From Paenibacillus sp. HW567 (lineage in GTDB: Bacteria; Bacillota; Bacilli; Paenibacillales; Paenibacillaceae): a stretch of DNA of 64,000 bases. The stretch covers positions 4,388,530 through 4,452,529 of the forward strand of contig NZ_KB910518.1 of the NCBI RefSeq assembly GCF_000374185.1, written 5' to 3'. Positions within the stretch are counted from its first letter, which is position 1. Each line of letters starts with the position of its first letter. The position numbers were made by a program, and so were the translations under genes. Below are positions 1-10,400 of the stretch, piece after piece. The notes under the pieces were generated by a model. The model did no database searches and was not told where the DNA came from. It saw only the letters and a list, made by a program, of their open reading frames with translations.

Positions 1-1158
1 CTTGATCCTTTTTGGCTGATAATATTTATTTGCGCCATACAAGGCGATGATCTGCTGCTGAAGCTGTGAAGTCCCTTCAATGATTTCAAGGACTTTTGCT
101 TCTCTGAACAGACGTTCCACCGGAAACCGTCTGCTGCATCCATTGGCTCCGAGAACCTGAATCGCATCGGCGGCTGCCTTGTTGGCAACGGTGGACGAGA
201 AATATTTGGCCGCTGTCGTTTGGATGGCAGCATCCGGGTGATTCTCTATTCTCAGCCGAGCGGCCTCCTTGCACAACGAGCGTGCAGCCATAATATTCGT
301 GACATTATCTCCGATAATGCCCTTGATGAGCTGATGGTGAAAGATTTTTTGCCCGGACTGGCTTCTTTTTCTGGCATAAGTAACCATCACATCCAAGGCC
401 TCCTGCGCCAAACCTACACCCATCCATGCTACGTTGAAGCGGCCATAGTCCAAGGCAAAATTGGCGATGCCCGCAAAACCCATCCCTTCCTTGCCAACCA
501 TCATTTCCGGTCCGACCTCAACCTCGGTAAGCTCGATGTCAGCTAGCTGTGAGGCAGCGCACGACAGCAGCCCTTTCATTTTTGATATTTTCACGCCTTC
601 CAGATTGCGGTCCACGAGAAAAGCACTGACGGCCTTGTTCGATTGCTCGGCAGCAATAACGATAAAGAAATCAGCGATTTCGCCGAAGGATATCCATTTT
701 TTCCGGCCAGTAATCCGGTAGTTCTCCCCAACTTTAACGTAAGCGCTCTCAACATCCTTCGCTCCGCTGCCTACGCCCGGCTCGGTCAACGCAAAAGCGC
801 CAATCTTTTCACCTCTGGCAATGGGCAGCACATACTTCTCTTGTTGGTAGTTCGTTCCCCAACGGATGAGCGTCTCGCCTACCAAACCTGTGCTTACCGT
901 AAGAAGCATGGCGGCGGACAAGGCTCCTTTGCCGATCTCTTCAACCAGACTGCCATATTCAAGCGGGTCCAACTGAAGCCCCCCGAACTTCTCAGGGAAG
1001 CTCGCGGCCAGATACCCTTGTTGCCCCATCTTCCGGATTAACTCCCGGGGCAATGCCTGCTGTGCTTCAAAGTCAGCCGCGAAGGGCCGGATATCTTCCT
1101 CGACAAACTGCTTCACTTCTTCCAGAATGCTGTGTGAAATATCCCTAGTCATTGCCAT
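1..1158 (-). CDS. FkbI-like acyl-CoA dehydrogenase, 3' end outside window
   Basis: Reading from an ATG at 1158 gives 386 codons without a stop before the left edge, so only the extreme C-terminus is missing (family about 380-400 aa). Seen: an N-terminal helical part, the middle-domain LTEPGVGSGA and GRKKWISFG motifs, and a C-terminal FREAKVLEIIEGTSQ, whose EGT glutamate sits where acyl-CoA dehydrogenases keep the catalytic base. A second in-frame ATG lies at 1152. Downstream of the ACP, FkbH-like and FkbK-like genes it is best read as the FkbI-type enzyme that oxidises hydroxymalonyl-semialdehyde-type ACP intermediates in glycerate-derived extender synthesis. The pathway role is inferred from neighbours; a catabolic acyl-CoA dehydrogenase is the alternative. 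Confidence 0.85.
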   Translation of the reverse strand, partial: MAMTRDISHSILEEVKQFVEEDIRPFAADFEAQQALPRELIRKMGQQGYLAASFPEKFGGLQLDPLEYGSLVEEIGKGALSAAMLLTVSTGLVGETLIRWGTNYQQEKYVLPIARGEKIGAFALTEPGVGSGAKDVESAYVKVGENYRITGRKKWISFGEIADFFIVIAAEQSNKAVSAFLVDRNLEGVKISKMKGLLSCAASQLADIELTEVEVGPEMMVGKEGMGFAGIANFALDYGRFNVAWMGVGLAQEALDVMVTYARKRSQSGQKIFHHQLIKGIIGDNVTNIMAARSLCKEAARLRIENHPDAAIQTTAAKYFSSTVANKAAADAIQVLGANGCSRRFPVERLFREAKVLEIIEGTSQLQQQIIALYGANKYYQPKRIK

Positions 1159-1208
1159 TTTTCATTCATCCCATCATTAGATTGTATGTTCTGAAAAAGA
1201 CCCGCCAG

Positions 1209-1904
1209 CTATCCCCTGCACAAAACCGTCAAAAAATCATAAACATAGCCCTGGCTCACTTCTGCCCGGATGGGCTGCAGCCCACTTGTCTGAATCTGTT
1301 CCAATGCGGTCTTCTTGGTTAACAATTCCCTATACCCCAGGTTGATTTCGGGGTGAACCTCGTAATATACCCGTGTCAGAAAGCTGTCCATCGGTACAAT
1401 CAAAATCAGATATCCGTCCGGGTGGCAATGCTCCTTGTGGATGGACAGAATCTCCTGCTTCTCTTTAAAATGTTCGATTAATCCAAAGCTGCAAACAAGA
1501 TCAAATGGTTCTGCCACCTTCAAGGCAAACAAGTCTTCCAACTGATACGTAATGCGGTTCTCACTCTTGTCCTTTATCCGGTTATAGGCTTCAAATGAGG
1601 TCCGGCAATTATCCACCAAAGCTCCGCTTCCTCCGTACATTGTCAGTAGAAGACGAGTCAGAAACCCTGTACCCGCTCCCAGCTCCAGGATTCTCGGCTC
1701 CGGCTGGATCTGAATGCCCCTTAACAGCTTGCGCAATACGTTCCCCAAGACCAGTGCCAGCAAATGAGCGTTCTCGCTCAGCAACCCCCTGACATTGTAA
1801 AAATATGATTCAACGTCAAACGCCGGAGCTTCCCCGTTCTTCAGCTTCATGAAATACTCATCCCAATTAAATACGGTCCCGGTATTTTTTGTCGTATAAA
1901 TCAT
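1209..1904 (-). CDS. SAM-dependent class I methyltransferase
   Basis: 231 aa. Motif I is clear (LELGAGTGFLTRLLL, about residue 75), followed by a motif II-like segment around DLVCSFGLIEHF, so this is a Rossmann-fold methyltransferase. The ATG overlaps the stop of the upstream ACP gene (ATGA), implying translational coupling. In methoxymalonyl-ACP operons an O-methyltransferase (FkbG role) methylates the hydroxyl of hydroxymalonyl-ACP; position supports that role here, but the protein resembles the UbiE/Methyltransf_25 type more than the caffeoyl-CoA type usual for FkbG. It could instead methylate the finished product. Confidence 0.8.
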   Translation of the reverse strand: MIYTTKNTGTVFNWDEYFMKLKNGEAPAFDVESYFYNVRGLLSENAHLLALVLGNVLRKLLRGIQIQPEPRILELGAGTGFLTRLLLTMYGGSGALVDNCRTSFEAYNRIKDKSENRITYQLEDLFALKVAEPFDLVCSFGLIEHFKEKQEILSIHKEHCHPDGYLILIVPMDSFLTRVYYEVHPEINLGYRELLTKKTALEQIQTSGLQPIRAEVSQGYVYDFLTVLCRG

Positions 1905-2164
1905 CGGGTTTCCTTATTTGAAACCGTTTTCGAATGGATAAAGCTTACGATGTTATCTATGGTATTGAAATTGGCGATATCCATTTCATCACTCTCAATG
2001 GTCGTATTGAATTCACTCTCAATGTACGTAACCAATTTCATGGCAAACAATGAATTTACGAAACCAAGCTCAAAAATATTGTCTTCATTGCTGAAGTCAA
2101 CATCATCATCAAAAACCACCAGGTTATCCTGAATAAAATTGCGGATTTGCTCGTGCACGCTCAT
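1901..2164 (-). CDS. Free-standing acyl carrier protein (FkbJ-like)
   Basis: 87 aa from the ATG at 2164, chosen because an AAAGGAG ribosome site lies just upstream; an in-frame upstream ATG at 2200 has no such site. The phosphopantetheine serine is in ELGFVNSLFAM (about residue 38), with Asn in place of the usual Asp before Ser, as seen in some discrete secondary-metabolism ACPs. It lies directly downstream of the FkbH-like gene and overlaps the methyltransferase, as expected for the carrier on which glycerate is loaded, oxidised and possibly methylated. Confidence 0.9.
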   Translation of the reverse strand: MSVHEQIRNFIQDNLVVFDDDVDFSNEDNIFELGFVNSLFAMKLVTYIESEFNTTIESDEMDIANFNTIDNIVSFIHSKTVSNKETR

Positions 2165-2202
2165 TGTAAAAACTCCTTTATTTTTATTTTTTCCGGGCAT
2201 TA

Positions 2203-3237
2203 TTACTTGACGAGAAGCTCGATATAAGGAGGGAATTTCTGAATCGTTGTCAAATCATTTTCCAGGATAACAAATCCGTCCTCCGCCTTGGCTATTTCTT
2301 TGAAGTTGGAGAACCTGTAAGAGACGTACATCATTTTGTTGCGTTCCGTATTCTTGAAGTCAGCTAACAGCCTTTTATTGGCTTGTTTGGCTTGCTGCAT
2401 GATATGCGTCAGCAGAACGGTGCCAACCCCGTGCGAAATAACACGGCATGACATAATCAGCAGCTTGATATGCCAATGGGTATCTGTCAGCTCGGCCAAG
2501 GCGATTCCAATTTTACCGTAAGAGCCGTATTTATCGGTTAGCTCACAGACATACAGCTTATGGCCGGGCGATTCCCGAAAGTGATTCAGTTCGTCGTAGC
2601 TGTAGATCCGCCCCGTTGAATTCAACTGATTGGTGCGTACGGTTAATTCTTCGGCACGCTTCAAATCCTCCTCCTCAGCCTCACTGATGATGAATTTCAT
2701 GCCTAGCGATTTTAGAAACTCCTCGCTGGTTCCCGAGAAGGCTTCTTCTTCCTGTTTACGTTTCATGTCCTCTAGATACATGAGCCTTCTTTTTACCGAG
2801 TCCTCTGTGATGAAGGCGGGGATCAGCGAAGAATGGCCAAGCAGCTCCTGGTAATGATCGGCATGAACGCAATTGATGGCTGCATGAACACTTTTCACCT
2901 CATCCAGCTCAAAAGGCCGGTCATCAATAAACAGCAGTGTATCCATGCCGATATTGATCGACTGGCGGATGGCATCCAGTGACTTTGATTTTGGCTCCCA
3001 ATGGATTTGGGGATAGAGAAAATAGTGGTCAATTTCAAACTCTTTCAGCTTATTCATCGCATCGTCGATATTATTTTTGCTGGCAATAGACAGCAGAATT
3101 CCCCGGTGATCCAGTTCCTCCAGAATCTCCTTGATTTGCGGTTTTAACGTTACCTGATCCCCCTCAGACAGAACACCATCCCAGAGGGTATTATCCAAAT
3201 CCCATACGACGCATTTAATTCCGCTTTTAATCTCCAT
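2203..3237 (-). CDS. FkbH-like HAD glyceryl-S-ACP synthase
   Basis: 344 aa. The N-terminus carries the HAD nucleophile motif VVWDLDNTLWDGVL (about residues 9-22) and the later LLFIDDRPFELDE motif. The C-terminal GNAT-like half has LLIMSCRVISHGVG, containing the cysteine that in FkbH-family proteins transiently carries the glyceryl group. Known family role: dephosphorylate a 1,3-bisphosphoglycerate-derived group and load D-glycerate onto a discrete ACP. An AAGGA site precedes the ATG and the ACP gene follows after 38 bp. With the FkbK-like and FkbI-like genes it defines a hydroxymalonyl/methoxymalonyl-ACP pathway. Confidence 0.92.
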   Translation of the reverse strand: MEIKSGIKCVVWDLDNTLWDGVLSEGDQVTLKPQIKEILEELDHRGILLSIASKNNIDDAMNKLKEFEIDHYFLYPQIHWEPKSKSLDAIRQSINIGMDTLLFIDDRPFELDEVKSVHAAINCVHADHYQELLGHSSLIPAFITEDSVKRRLMYLEDMKRKQEEEAFSGTSEEFLKSLGMKFIISEAEEEDLKRAEELTVRTNQLNSTGRIYSYDELNHFRESPGHKLYVCELTDKYGSYGKIGIALAELTDTHWHIKLLIMSCRVISHGVGTVLLTHIMQQAKQANKRLLADFKNTERNKMMYVSYRFSNFKEIAKAEDGFVILENDLTTIQKFPPYIELLVK

Positions 3238-3273
3238 CCTCAGGTTCCTTCACGTTAGATTTGGTATATCAGC

Positions 3274-4155
3274 TTACGCACGGCTATGGGCGAGAACAGA
3301 AGTGTAATCAAAAAATCCTTTGCCGCTCTTCTTCCCCAGCAGCCCTGCGTCCACCATCTTGACCAGCAACGGACAGGGGCGATATTTCGAATCGTTATAG
3401 CTCTCATACAAAACCAAGATGGAATTCAAGATCGTATCAAGCCCAATCAAATCGGCGGTAGCGAGCGGGCCCATTTTATGGCTGAAGCCTAAACGGAAAA
3501 TTTTATCCACATCCTGGGGTGTCGCGACCCCATCATGCACGGCCCAGATGCATTCGTTAATCATGGGCATAAGGACGCGGTTGGTCACAAAACCCGGCGA
3601 ATCATTGACCAGGACAGGCTTCTTGTCAATCGCTTTCAAAAAGTCTTTGATCTTCTGAATCGTATCCTGGGATGTGTAGTAGCCCTTAATGATCTCTACC
3701 ATCTGCTTGAGCGGAACCGGATTCATGAAATGCATGCCGATTGCATTCTCCGGCTTCGGGAGTACTGCCCCTACCTTCGTGATGGAAATACAGCTAGTGT
3801 TCACACCATAAATGGTATCTTCCTGACAATGCTCTTGAAGTTCAAGATATACCTGTTGCTTGGCTTCCCAGTTTTCCGTGATATTTTCAATCACAAAGGG
3901 AACGGCATGGAAATCCTGATATGTAGTGGTGAACCTGATGTTAGTAAGCACTTGTTCAACTTCCTTCACCCGCAGCTCCTTTTTCATCAGCTTTACTAGC
4001 TTGAAATCCTCCCTGATCTTCGCCTTAGCCGTGTCCAGCGCCTCTTCATGGATATCCTTCAGGATGACCCGGTACCCCTGGCTTGCCAAATCCAAGGCCA
4101 AATCGGAACCCATTACCCCTGCGCCAATGATCCCGATCGTTTCGAATGTATTCAT
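3274..4155 (-). CDS. FkbK-like 3-hydroxyacyl-CoA dehydrogenase family protein
   Basis: 293 aa from ATG 4155, preferred over ATG 4176 because an AGGTGG site sits 9 nt upstream. Seen: Rossmann motif IGIIGAGVMGSDLA, the catalytic-histidine segment AIGMHFMNPVPLKQ, and the C-terminal domain entry NDSPGFVTNRVLMPM, all typical of 3-hydroxybutyryl-CoA dehydrogenases (about 280-300 aa). In glycerate-derived extender operons this enzyme oxidises the glyceryl-ACP hydroxyl. The flanking FkbH-like gene supports that role over fatty-acid metabolism. Confidence 0.88.
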   Translation of the reverse strand: MNTFETIGIIGAGVMGSDLALDLASQGYRVILKDIHEEALDTAKAKIREDFKLVKLMKKELRVKEVEQVLTNIRFTTTYQDFHAVPFVIENITENWEAKQQVYLELQEHCQEDTIYGVNTSCISITKVGAVLPKPENAIGMHFMNPVPLKQMVEIIKGYYTSQDTIQKIKDFLKAIDKKPVLVNDSPGFVTNRVLMPMINECIWAVHDGVATPQDVDKIFRLGFSHKMGPLATADLIGLDTILNSILVLYESYNDSKYRPCPLLVKMVDAGLLGKKSGKGFFDYTSVLAHSRA

Positions 4156-4270
4156 ATGCGGCTGCCACCTTTTCATAATAGTAGAGTGCTAGTGTACATT
4201 ACGGATGCGATCCCCGATCTCCTTATGCCTCCCTTCATGTAGGGCCATCAGGCCTTTCTGGTATGACTTG

Positions 4271-7200
4271 TTACGCATGCTGCTTCACCGGCTCGTCCAC
4301 GAGCTGTCCCACTTCCATTTTCAACAATTGGTCAGCCATATGAAAATATCTATCGTCATGCGTAATCGCAATGATGCATTTTCCTTTTTGCTTCAGCTCC
4401 GGAATGAGCACATGATAGAAATAATCCCGGAATTCCGGGTCTTGGTCTGCGGCCCATTCATCGAACAGATAGATCGGACGATCCTCCAGGCAGCTAATCA
4501 AAAGCGCTAACCGCTTCCGCTGTCCGGTTGAGAGATTGACGGTGCTGAAGGCCCCCTGCTGGATTTGGACCTTGTGTTCAATATCCAGCTTCTGTAAGTA
4601 TTCCTGAATCTCCTGATCTTTGTCGCCGGTTTCCATTCCGTACAGCCGGTCAAACAGGTGGAAATCACTAAATATAGCGGAAAAGCTTTGGCTGAGTTCC
4701 TCCGGCGCCGCCTGCCGGCCATTCAATAGAATTTCTCCCTGATCCGGCTTATATAAGCCCGTTATTAATTTGCCTAAGGTTGACTTCCCGCTCCCGTTCC
4801 CGCCTGTAACAAAAGTAACCTGCCCGGAATGGACACTCAGATTCAGCGGTCCCACTGCAAACTGTTCACCCTCTTGGGTTTCGTAATGATAAGTAATATG
4901 CTTGGCCTCCAAATGGAGGGGGATGTCTTCTGACCCTTCATTATTGATTGGGGCTTCATTCAATTCCTCAACCGTATCCAGTTGATTGGACAGTTCGTTC
5001 AGCCTGTTCCAACTGATTCGGACCCGAATGAAATTCGGAATGGCATCCAGTACTCCGTGGACCGGCCCTGTCATATACAGAAAGACAAAGATATAAGCTC
5101 TGAGGGAGCTGTTGGAAATGTCCTTAAAGAGCAGCGGAAAAATAAAAGCCACAACTCCGATTACAAAGGTAAACAGCAGTTCTCCCATCACAAATACATT
5201 GGCGAAGCTTAAGTCTCCCTCAATCCGTTTGATCCGGTAGGTATCACAGCTTTGCTTAAGCTCTTCCTGGAACTCTTCTTTTTTACCTTTATGAAGGCTA
5301 AGCTCCTTGAAGCCGCTGACCATGTGATTGATGAACTTGAAAAAGGTATTTTGAATATCCCTGGTCTCTCCCCAGACTTGATTGGCATGCCTACCCGCCA
5401 GAAAATACAGTCCGGCAGCGAATAAAATAACCACAATTGAGATCAGCAGGCCAAGCAGATTAATTGTTCCTAAATAAACGAAGCAACACAGTAAAGTGAC
5501 CAGGCTGGTCACGCCAAAAATGAGAATATTGGTAACGCCGCTGATCGTTTCCGTATCATTATTTAGTACTGAATACATCCGTTCCTTTTCGATGGTTTCG
5601 ATATTTTGATAAGAAGACCGCAGAATCTTGTCAATCAGATCCGTTCTCTTTTGAAAGACCATTTCATTGGTCAGGGTAATCAGCTTCGTTCTAACCAGCC
5701 TTTGGCCAAAGACATACACAGCAAGACCCATTAAGAAAAACGAAAATAATCCCATCTGAAAACGGTTTGTATGATTCAGCGCTTCATTAATGATGAAGAT
5801 GATAATTGCATTTCCAAAGCCGCTTATGGTGCTAAGAAAGATGATCGGAAACAAGGTCCGGTCCCGCGCCTTGGGGAACAGCGAGGTGGTGAAGTAATAC
5901 AGGGAAAAGAAAACGACCCCAATGAATAAACTTGGGATCGCGATCATAAAGCTTGACGGGGCCCATACTTCAACAAGCTCCCATGAGAGCCCGCTAAATA
6001 AAATAACCGGAATCTCATAAAGGCAATAACCGAGCAGCCCCACAAACCCCAGCAAAACTGCCAACCCACACATATTTTTGGCGGTTTTCCGGCGAAGCCT
6101 TCTTTCCTTAGTAATGATTTCTTTGAGAGTTAAAATAAAAAACCAGCCCGTTAACAGAATCAACGGGACCGCAATACAGAGAATGACAAGGGAGACCTTG
6201 TCCACACTGAGATATTGATCCGCTACCTGTTCAGGCGGCTTTTTGTTGTGCAGAATTTCCATAATTCCCTGACCCATCGTCTGGGTGTAGGAGGAGTTAA
6301 TGTTCGCCAATACGGCGACCCCGATCTTCTCCTCTGGGCGAAACACCACGGAAGAGGAATAATTGGGATTGCTGCCACCATGGGAAAGCTCTCCGCTCCC
6401 TTTCTGATAGACAAACCAGCCTGCCGCATAGGAGGAACCGTCAACACCGGGGAAGACGGACCGGTCTGGTTGATGGGAGCGGATGATCAAATCGGCATCC
6501 AGTGCTGCTTCCGCCCGCTCTCCCATCTGGATTTTCAGCCATGCTGCCATATCGTTGCCATTCGTAATGATATAACCGGCAGGTGTATTTCCGCGATACA
6601 CAGGAGCTTGATATTCACGGGCCTTTAAGAAGCCGATCCTGTACCCCCTCGCCATTTCGTGCTGCTCCGCTTCTTGACGGAAAAGATAGGTGTTTTTCAG
6701 ACCCAAAGGGTTCAATACGTTATTTTCCAGGTAAGTCTCATAGGATTCTCCCGTTACTTGCTCTATCACAAGCCCCAAGATATCATAATTGATGGAAGCA
6801 TACTGAAACCTGTCCCCCGGGTAAAAATCCAGCTTCTCCCCAACCACGGCCCTGACCGTACGCTCCAGTGCCTGTTCATCCTCCCCAACGGGAATATCGC
6901 TAAGCGTATCGAAGGGAAGGCCACTGGTATGATGAAGAAGCTGTTCCAGGGTAATCTCGGCTATACCGTCGTGTTGTCCAGAACCATTCTCTCCGGTATA
7001 CACGACCTGAAACCAGGGAAGGTACTTCTGTACAGGGTCTTTCATATGCAGCAAGCCTTGTTTTTCCAGTGATAATACAGCCAATGCAGTAAACGCCTTA
7101 CTGGTGGAACCAAGCTCAAACAGCGTCTCCGGAGTCACAGGGCGTTTAGCCGCCACATCGGAATCCCCAAAACCTTTGTTATAGACGGTTTGATCTCCCT

Positions 7201-7384
7201 TAACGATAACAACGGAGGCACCCGGTATTTTGCCTTCCTGCATATTCTTTTCGATCCAGGCTTCTATGCCGGCAGTTTCCTCAGTAGACAAGCTGCTTGG
7301 AGCAGCCGATTCTGCCCATGCATGCAGTGGCAGTACCATGGTGAACACCAACAAGACGAGCCATCCCGCAATCCCTTTTTTCAT
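4271..7384 (-). CDS. S12 peptidase (ClbP-like) fused to SyrD/PvdE-type ABC exporter
   Basis: 1037 aa from ATG 7384, which follows GAGG and opens a clean signal peptide (MKKGIAGWLVLLVF, cleavage after AWA). Domains seen: signal peptide 1-25; serine peptidase/beta-lactamase fold about 30-385 with STSK (Ser about 92), YASIN (about 196) and HGGSNPNYSS (about 335); three membrane helices about 395-510 as in ClbP; a second multi-helix exporter domain about 520-800; and an ATPase domain with GGNGSGKST, LSTGQ and FDEWAADQDPEFRDYF, typical of cyclic-peptide exporters. Family knowledge: ClbP, XcnG and ZmaM remove N-acyl-D-Asn from exported prodrugs. It lies 30 bp after the Asn-specific NRPS, so it probably exports and activates that product. 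Confidence 0.92.
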   Translation of the reverse strand: MKKGIAGWLVLLVFTMVLPLHAWAESAAPSSLSTEETAGIEAWIEKNMQEGKIPGASVVIVKGDQTVYNKGFGDSDVAAKRPVTPETLFELGSTSKAFTALAVLSLEKQGLLHMKDPVQKYLPWFQVVYTGENGSGQHDGIAEITLEQLLHHTSGLPFDTLSDIPVGEDEQALERTVRAVVGEKLDFYPGDRFQYASINYDILGLVIEQVTGESYETYLENNVLNPLGLKNTYLFRQEAEQHEMARGYRIGFLKAREYQAPVYRGNTPAGYIITNGNDMAAWLKIQMGERAEAALDADLIIRSHQPDRSVFPGVDGSSYAAGWFVYQKGSGELSHGGSNPNYSSSVVFRPEEKIGVAVLANINSSYTQTMGQGIMEILHNKKPPEQVADQYLSVDKVSLVILCIAVPLILLTGWFFILTLKEIITKERRLRRKTAKNMCGLAVLLGFVGLLGYCLYEIPVILFSGLSWELVEVWAPSSFMIAIPSLFIGVVFFSLYYFTTSLFPKARDRTLFPIIFLSTISGFGNAIIIFIINEALNHTNRFQMGLFSFFLMGLAVYVFGQRLVRTKLITLTNEMVFQKRTDLIDKILRSSYQNIETIEKERMYSVLNNDTETISGVTNILIFGVTSLVTLLCCFVYLGTINLLGLLISIVVILFAAGLYFLAGRHANQVWGETRDIQNTFFKFINHMVSGFKELSLHKGKKEEFQEELKQSCDTYRIKRIEGDLSFANVFVMGELLFTFVIGVVAFIFPLLFKDISNSSLRAYIFVFLYMTGPVHGVLDAIPNFIRVRISWNRLNELSNQLDTVEELNEAPINNEGSEDIPLHLEAKHITYHYETQEGEQFAVGPLNLSVHSGQVTFVTGGNGSGKSTLGKLITGLYKPDQGEILLNGRQAAPEELSQSFSAIFSDFHLFDRLYGMETGDKDQEIQEYLQKLDIEHKVQIQQGAFSTVNLSTGQRKRLALLISCLEDRPIYLFDEWAADQDPEFRDYFYHVLIPELKQKGKCIIAITHDDRYFHMADQLLKMEVGQLVDEPVKQHA

Positions 7385-7414
7385 TCCATAACCTCGCATC
7401 CTCAATTTTCATCA

Positions 7415-10400
7415 TCAACTGAACAGGCTGTCCAACTCCTCCTGGGAAATATCAACCGTATCAAAGTCGGAGGGAGTAAATTCTTTTCTTTGAGTACTGC
7501 TGCAATGCTCAATCACCCTCTTCAGATTTCTGAGCCAATGAGATTGAAACCGTTCCATCGTCATGTCCAGGAATTTATTCCGGCTGTATGTCAGGCGAAG
7601 CTGTAAACGGCCATCGACCACAAAACAGTTGATGTCCAGCAAACTGGTCATGTGGTTGTCCCCGCTTACATTGTGCTGAATCTGATCTCCCAATAGGACC
7701 AGATAGCCTTCGCCTTGATCCCGGATAAATTCCCCAAGATAATTAAAGCGGATGAATTTGCGTACATGGTTATCTGCAATGCGACCAAGTTGGCGCAGCA
7801 ATCCGAACCCAATTCCGTTACCGGGCACTCTTCGTTGTGCCTCTTTGACCTGCTTAATCTGTCCGGGAAGAGCGTCCTCGTTCAAGGTGATGCCGAATGG
7901 ATACAAGCTTGTAAACCACCCTACCGTCCTTGTGACATCCACAAGCTCATCTACATCCTCCCGTCCATGCCCCTCCAGCTCAATGACCATATCTCTGCTG
8001 CCCGTCCATTCTTTGAGGGTCACCAGCAATGACGCCAGCAGCAAATCGTGCGGTTCCGTATTGTAAGGAATATTGGCTTCAGACAGTAGTGCGGCGGTCT
8101 CAGACTGCCCCAGACCGGATAGCAATGTATGGCAGCTTGTCAGGATATCCGCTCCCTTATCATGGTCAGGCGGCAACGTAAAATCCTTCTGCAATATCGA
8201 ATTCCAGTACACTTCTTCCTTCAACCCTAACGTCTGCCGGCTGTTCTCCAATGCCTTGGCCCATTTCTGATAGGAGCTTGTCTTCAATGGAAGCACCGCT
8301 TTTTGGCCGCGATGGATCTGCTGCAGCAATGTATTCATATCTTCCAGAATAATTCTCCAGGATACACCGTCTACCACAAGATGGTGGGCGATCAGCAGCA
8401 TGGTCCGGACATTGCCGAGATCAAATACAGCCGCTCTTACCAAAAGGCCTTGTTGCAGATCAAAGCTTGCAGCCAGCCTGTGGGCCTCTTCCTCCAGCTT
8501 GACCTCTTGTTCAGGCCGGGATAGGTCTGAGAAATCATGGGCTTCAATAGATAGGCGGGTAAGATCATGCTCTTGATTATAGAACAACTCACCGCTGTCA
8601 CTCTTGCAATTGATTCGCAGGGAGTCATGATGCCGGATTAGAGCGCTTAACGCTTTTTCCAGTGTGTCCAGCCCAATCTCCCTCTTGAGCACTGCCATCA
8701 CACTTTGATGATAGTGATCCCTCTTTGCAAAATGCTGCGAAAAAAAATAGGACAGGATAGGAGTAAGAGAAATGCTGCCTTCAGCGGCTCCCTGTTCAAT
8801 TTCCTCTGATCGCGCCGCTTCTATGAACATAGCCATCTCCTCCAGGATGGGAAATGACAGAATGTCCTTCACTTTAAGCTTGTAGCCTCTTTGATTCATT
8901 TTTGAAGAGACCTGGATCGCTTGGATGGAATCTCCGCCCACATGATAAAAGTTGTGCTTCACTCCGATATCCTCAACCCGTAGGACTTCCCCAACCACTT
9001 GAATGAGCTGCTCTTCTTGTTCGGTTCTCGGTTGGATATACGCATTGTCTCCTCTTGCCGGAAGAGCCATCTCCTCCAATACCGCTTTGTCTACCTTACC
9101 GTTTACGGTTAAGGGAATTTCCTGCACTTCAATAAAATGTAACGGGATGAGGTAGTCAGGCAACTGCTTCATCAGGAACTCTTTTAGCTCATGGGCTGCA
9201 ATTTTCCGTTTTGAAACAATATAGGCGCAAAGAAAAGCATTATGCCCTTTATCTTGGCGGTTCAGAACGACCGCCTCTGTTATCCCGGTATGATTGAGCA
9301 GATGCTTCTCAATCTCCTCCAGCTCTACGCGATATCCTCTGATCTTGATTTGCTTATCCATCCTGCCGATATATTCCAGTGTTCCATCCTGCAGGAACCT
9401 CCCTTGATCCCCCGTCTTATACATCCTCTTCCCCGGAGCAAACGGACAGTCTATAAATTTCTCTGCAGTCAGCTCAGGGTTGTTCAAATACCCTCTTGCC
9501 ACGCCGTCGCCAGCAATATAGATTTCACCTATAGCATGAACAGGGACCGGAGCCAGCGTTTTATCCAAAAGATAGATTTGCACATTATCGGCAGGTCTTC
9601 CAATGGGCACGGCTGCTCTTGTGTCTGTATCCGGGACATAAGTATGGATCATGCATCCGACCACAGCTTCGGTTGGCCCGTACTCATTGATAATCTCAAG
9701 CTTGCCTCCAAAGCTGTCATACACTTTTTTCGCCAGACTGACTTTTAGATTTTCTCCTCCAACGATAAAACGTTTGACGGAGGAATCCAGGCTGCCCCGG
9801 TCCAGCAACAAGGATAGGTGAGAAGGCGTAAGCTTCACGGTGGTGGCCTGATTCTCCTTCAGAATCCGGTACAGGACATATTCATCTTCATCGTCGCGGT
9901 ATACACGAATGGCCCCACCGCTGATTAATGGCGTGAAGAGAGAAGTAATCGTCAGATCGAACGCAAGTGAGGAATAGAGCGGAAACACTTCCTTAGTCTG
10001 CTTCACATAGACCTTCTTGGCCCAGCAAATATAATTCACCAATCCCCGCTGCTCAATCATGGTGCCTTTGGGTTTCCCTGTAGAGCCGGATGTGTAGATC
10101 ACGTAGACCAAATCATCCGGTTTGCTCAGCATTTTCACATTGGAGGTCTGGTAGGTATCGTATTTAATTTCCCCCATATTGAGGATTTGACCGTCGAAGC
10201 CGCATTCATCCAAGTCCGGCAGATTGGTGAGCAGAAATTCCGCGCGGGCGTCTTGCAGAACATAACCTAGCCGTTCAGCCGGATTACCGGGGTCGATGGG
10301 CAGGAAGGCTGCGCCTGCTTTGCCAATACCAAGAACACTAATTACCGTTTCCAGCGAATGAGTGGTCATCACCCCGACAATGGTATTTGCACCAACCCCT

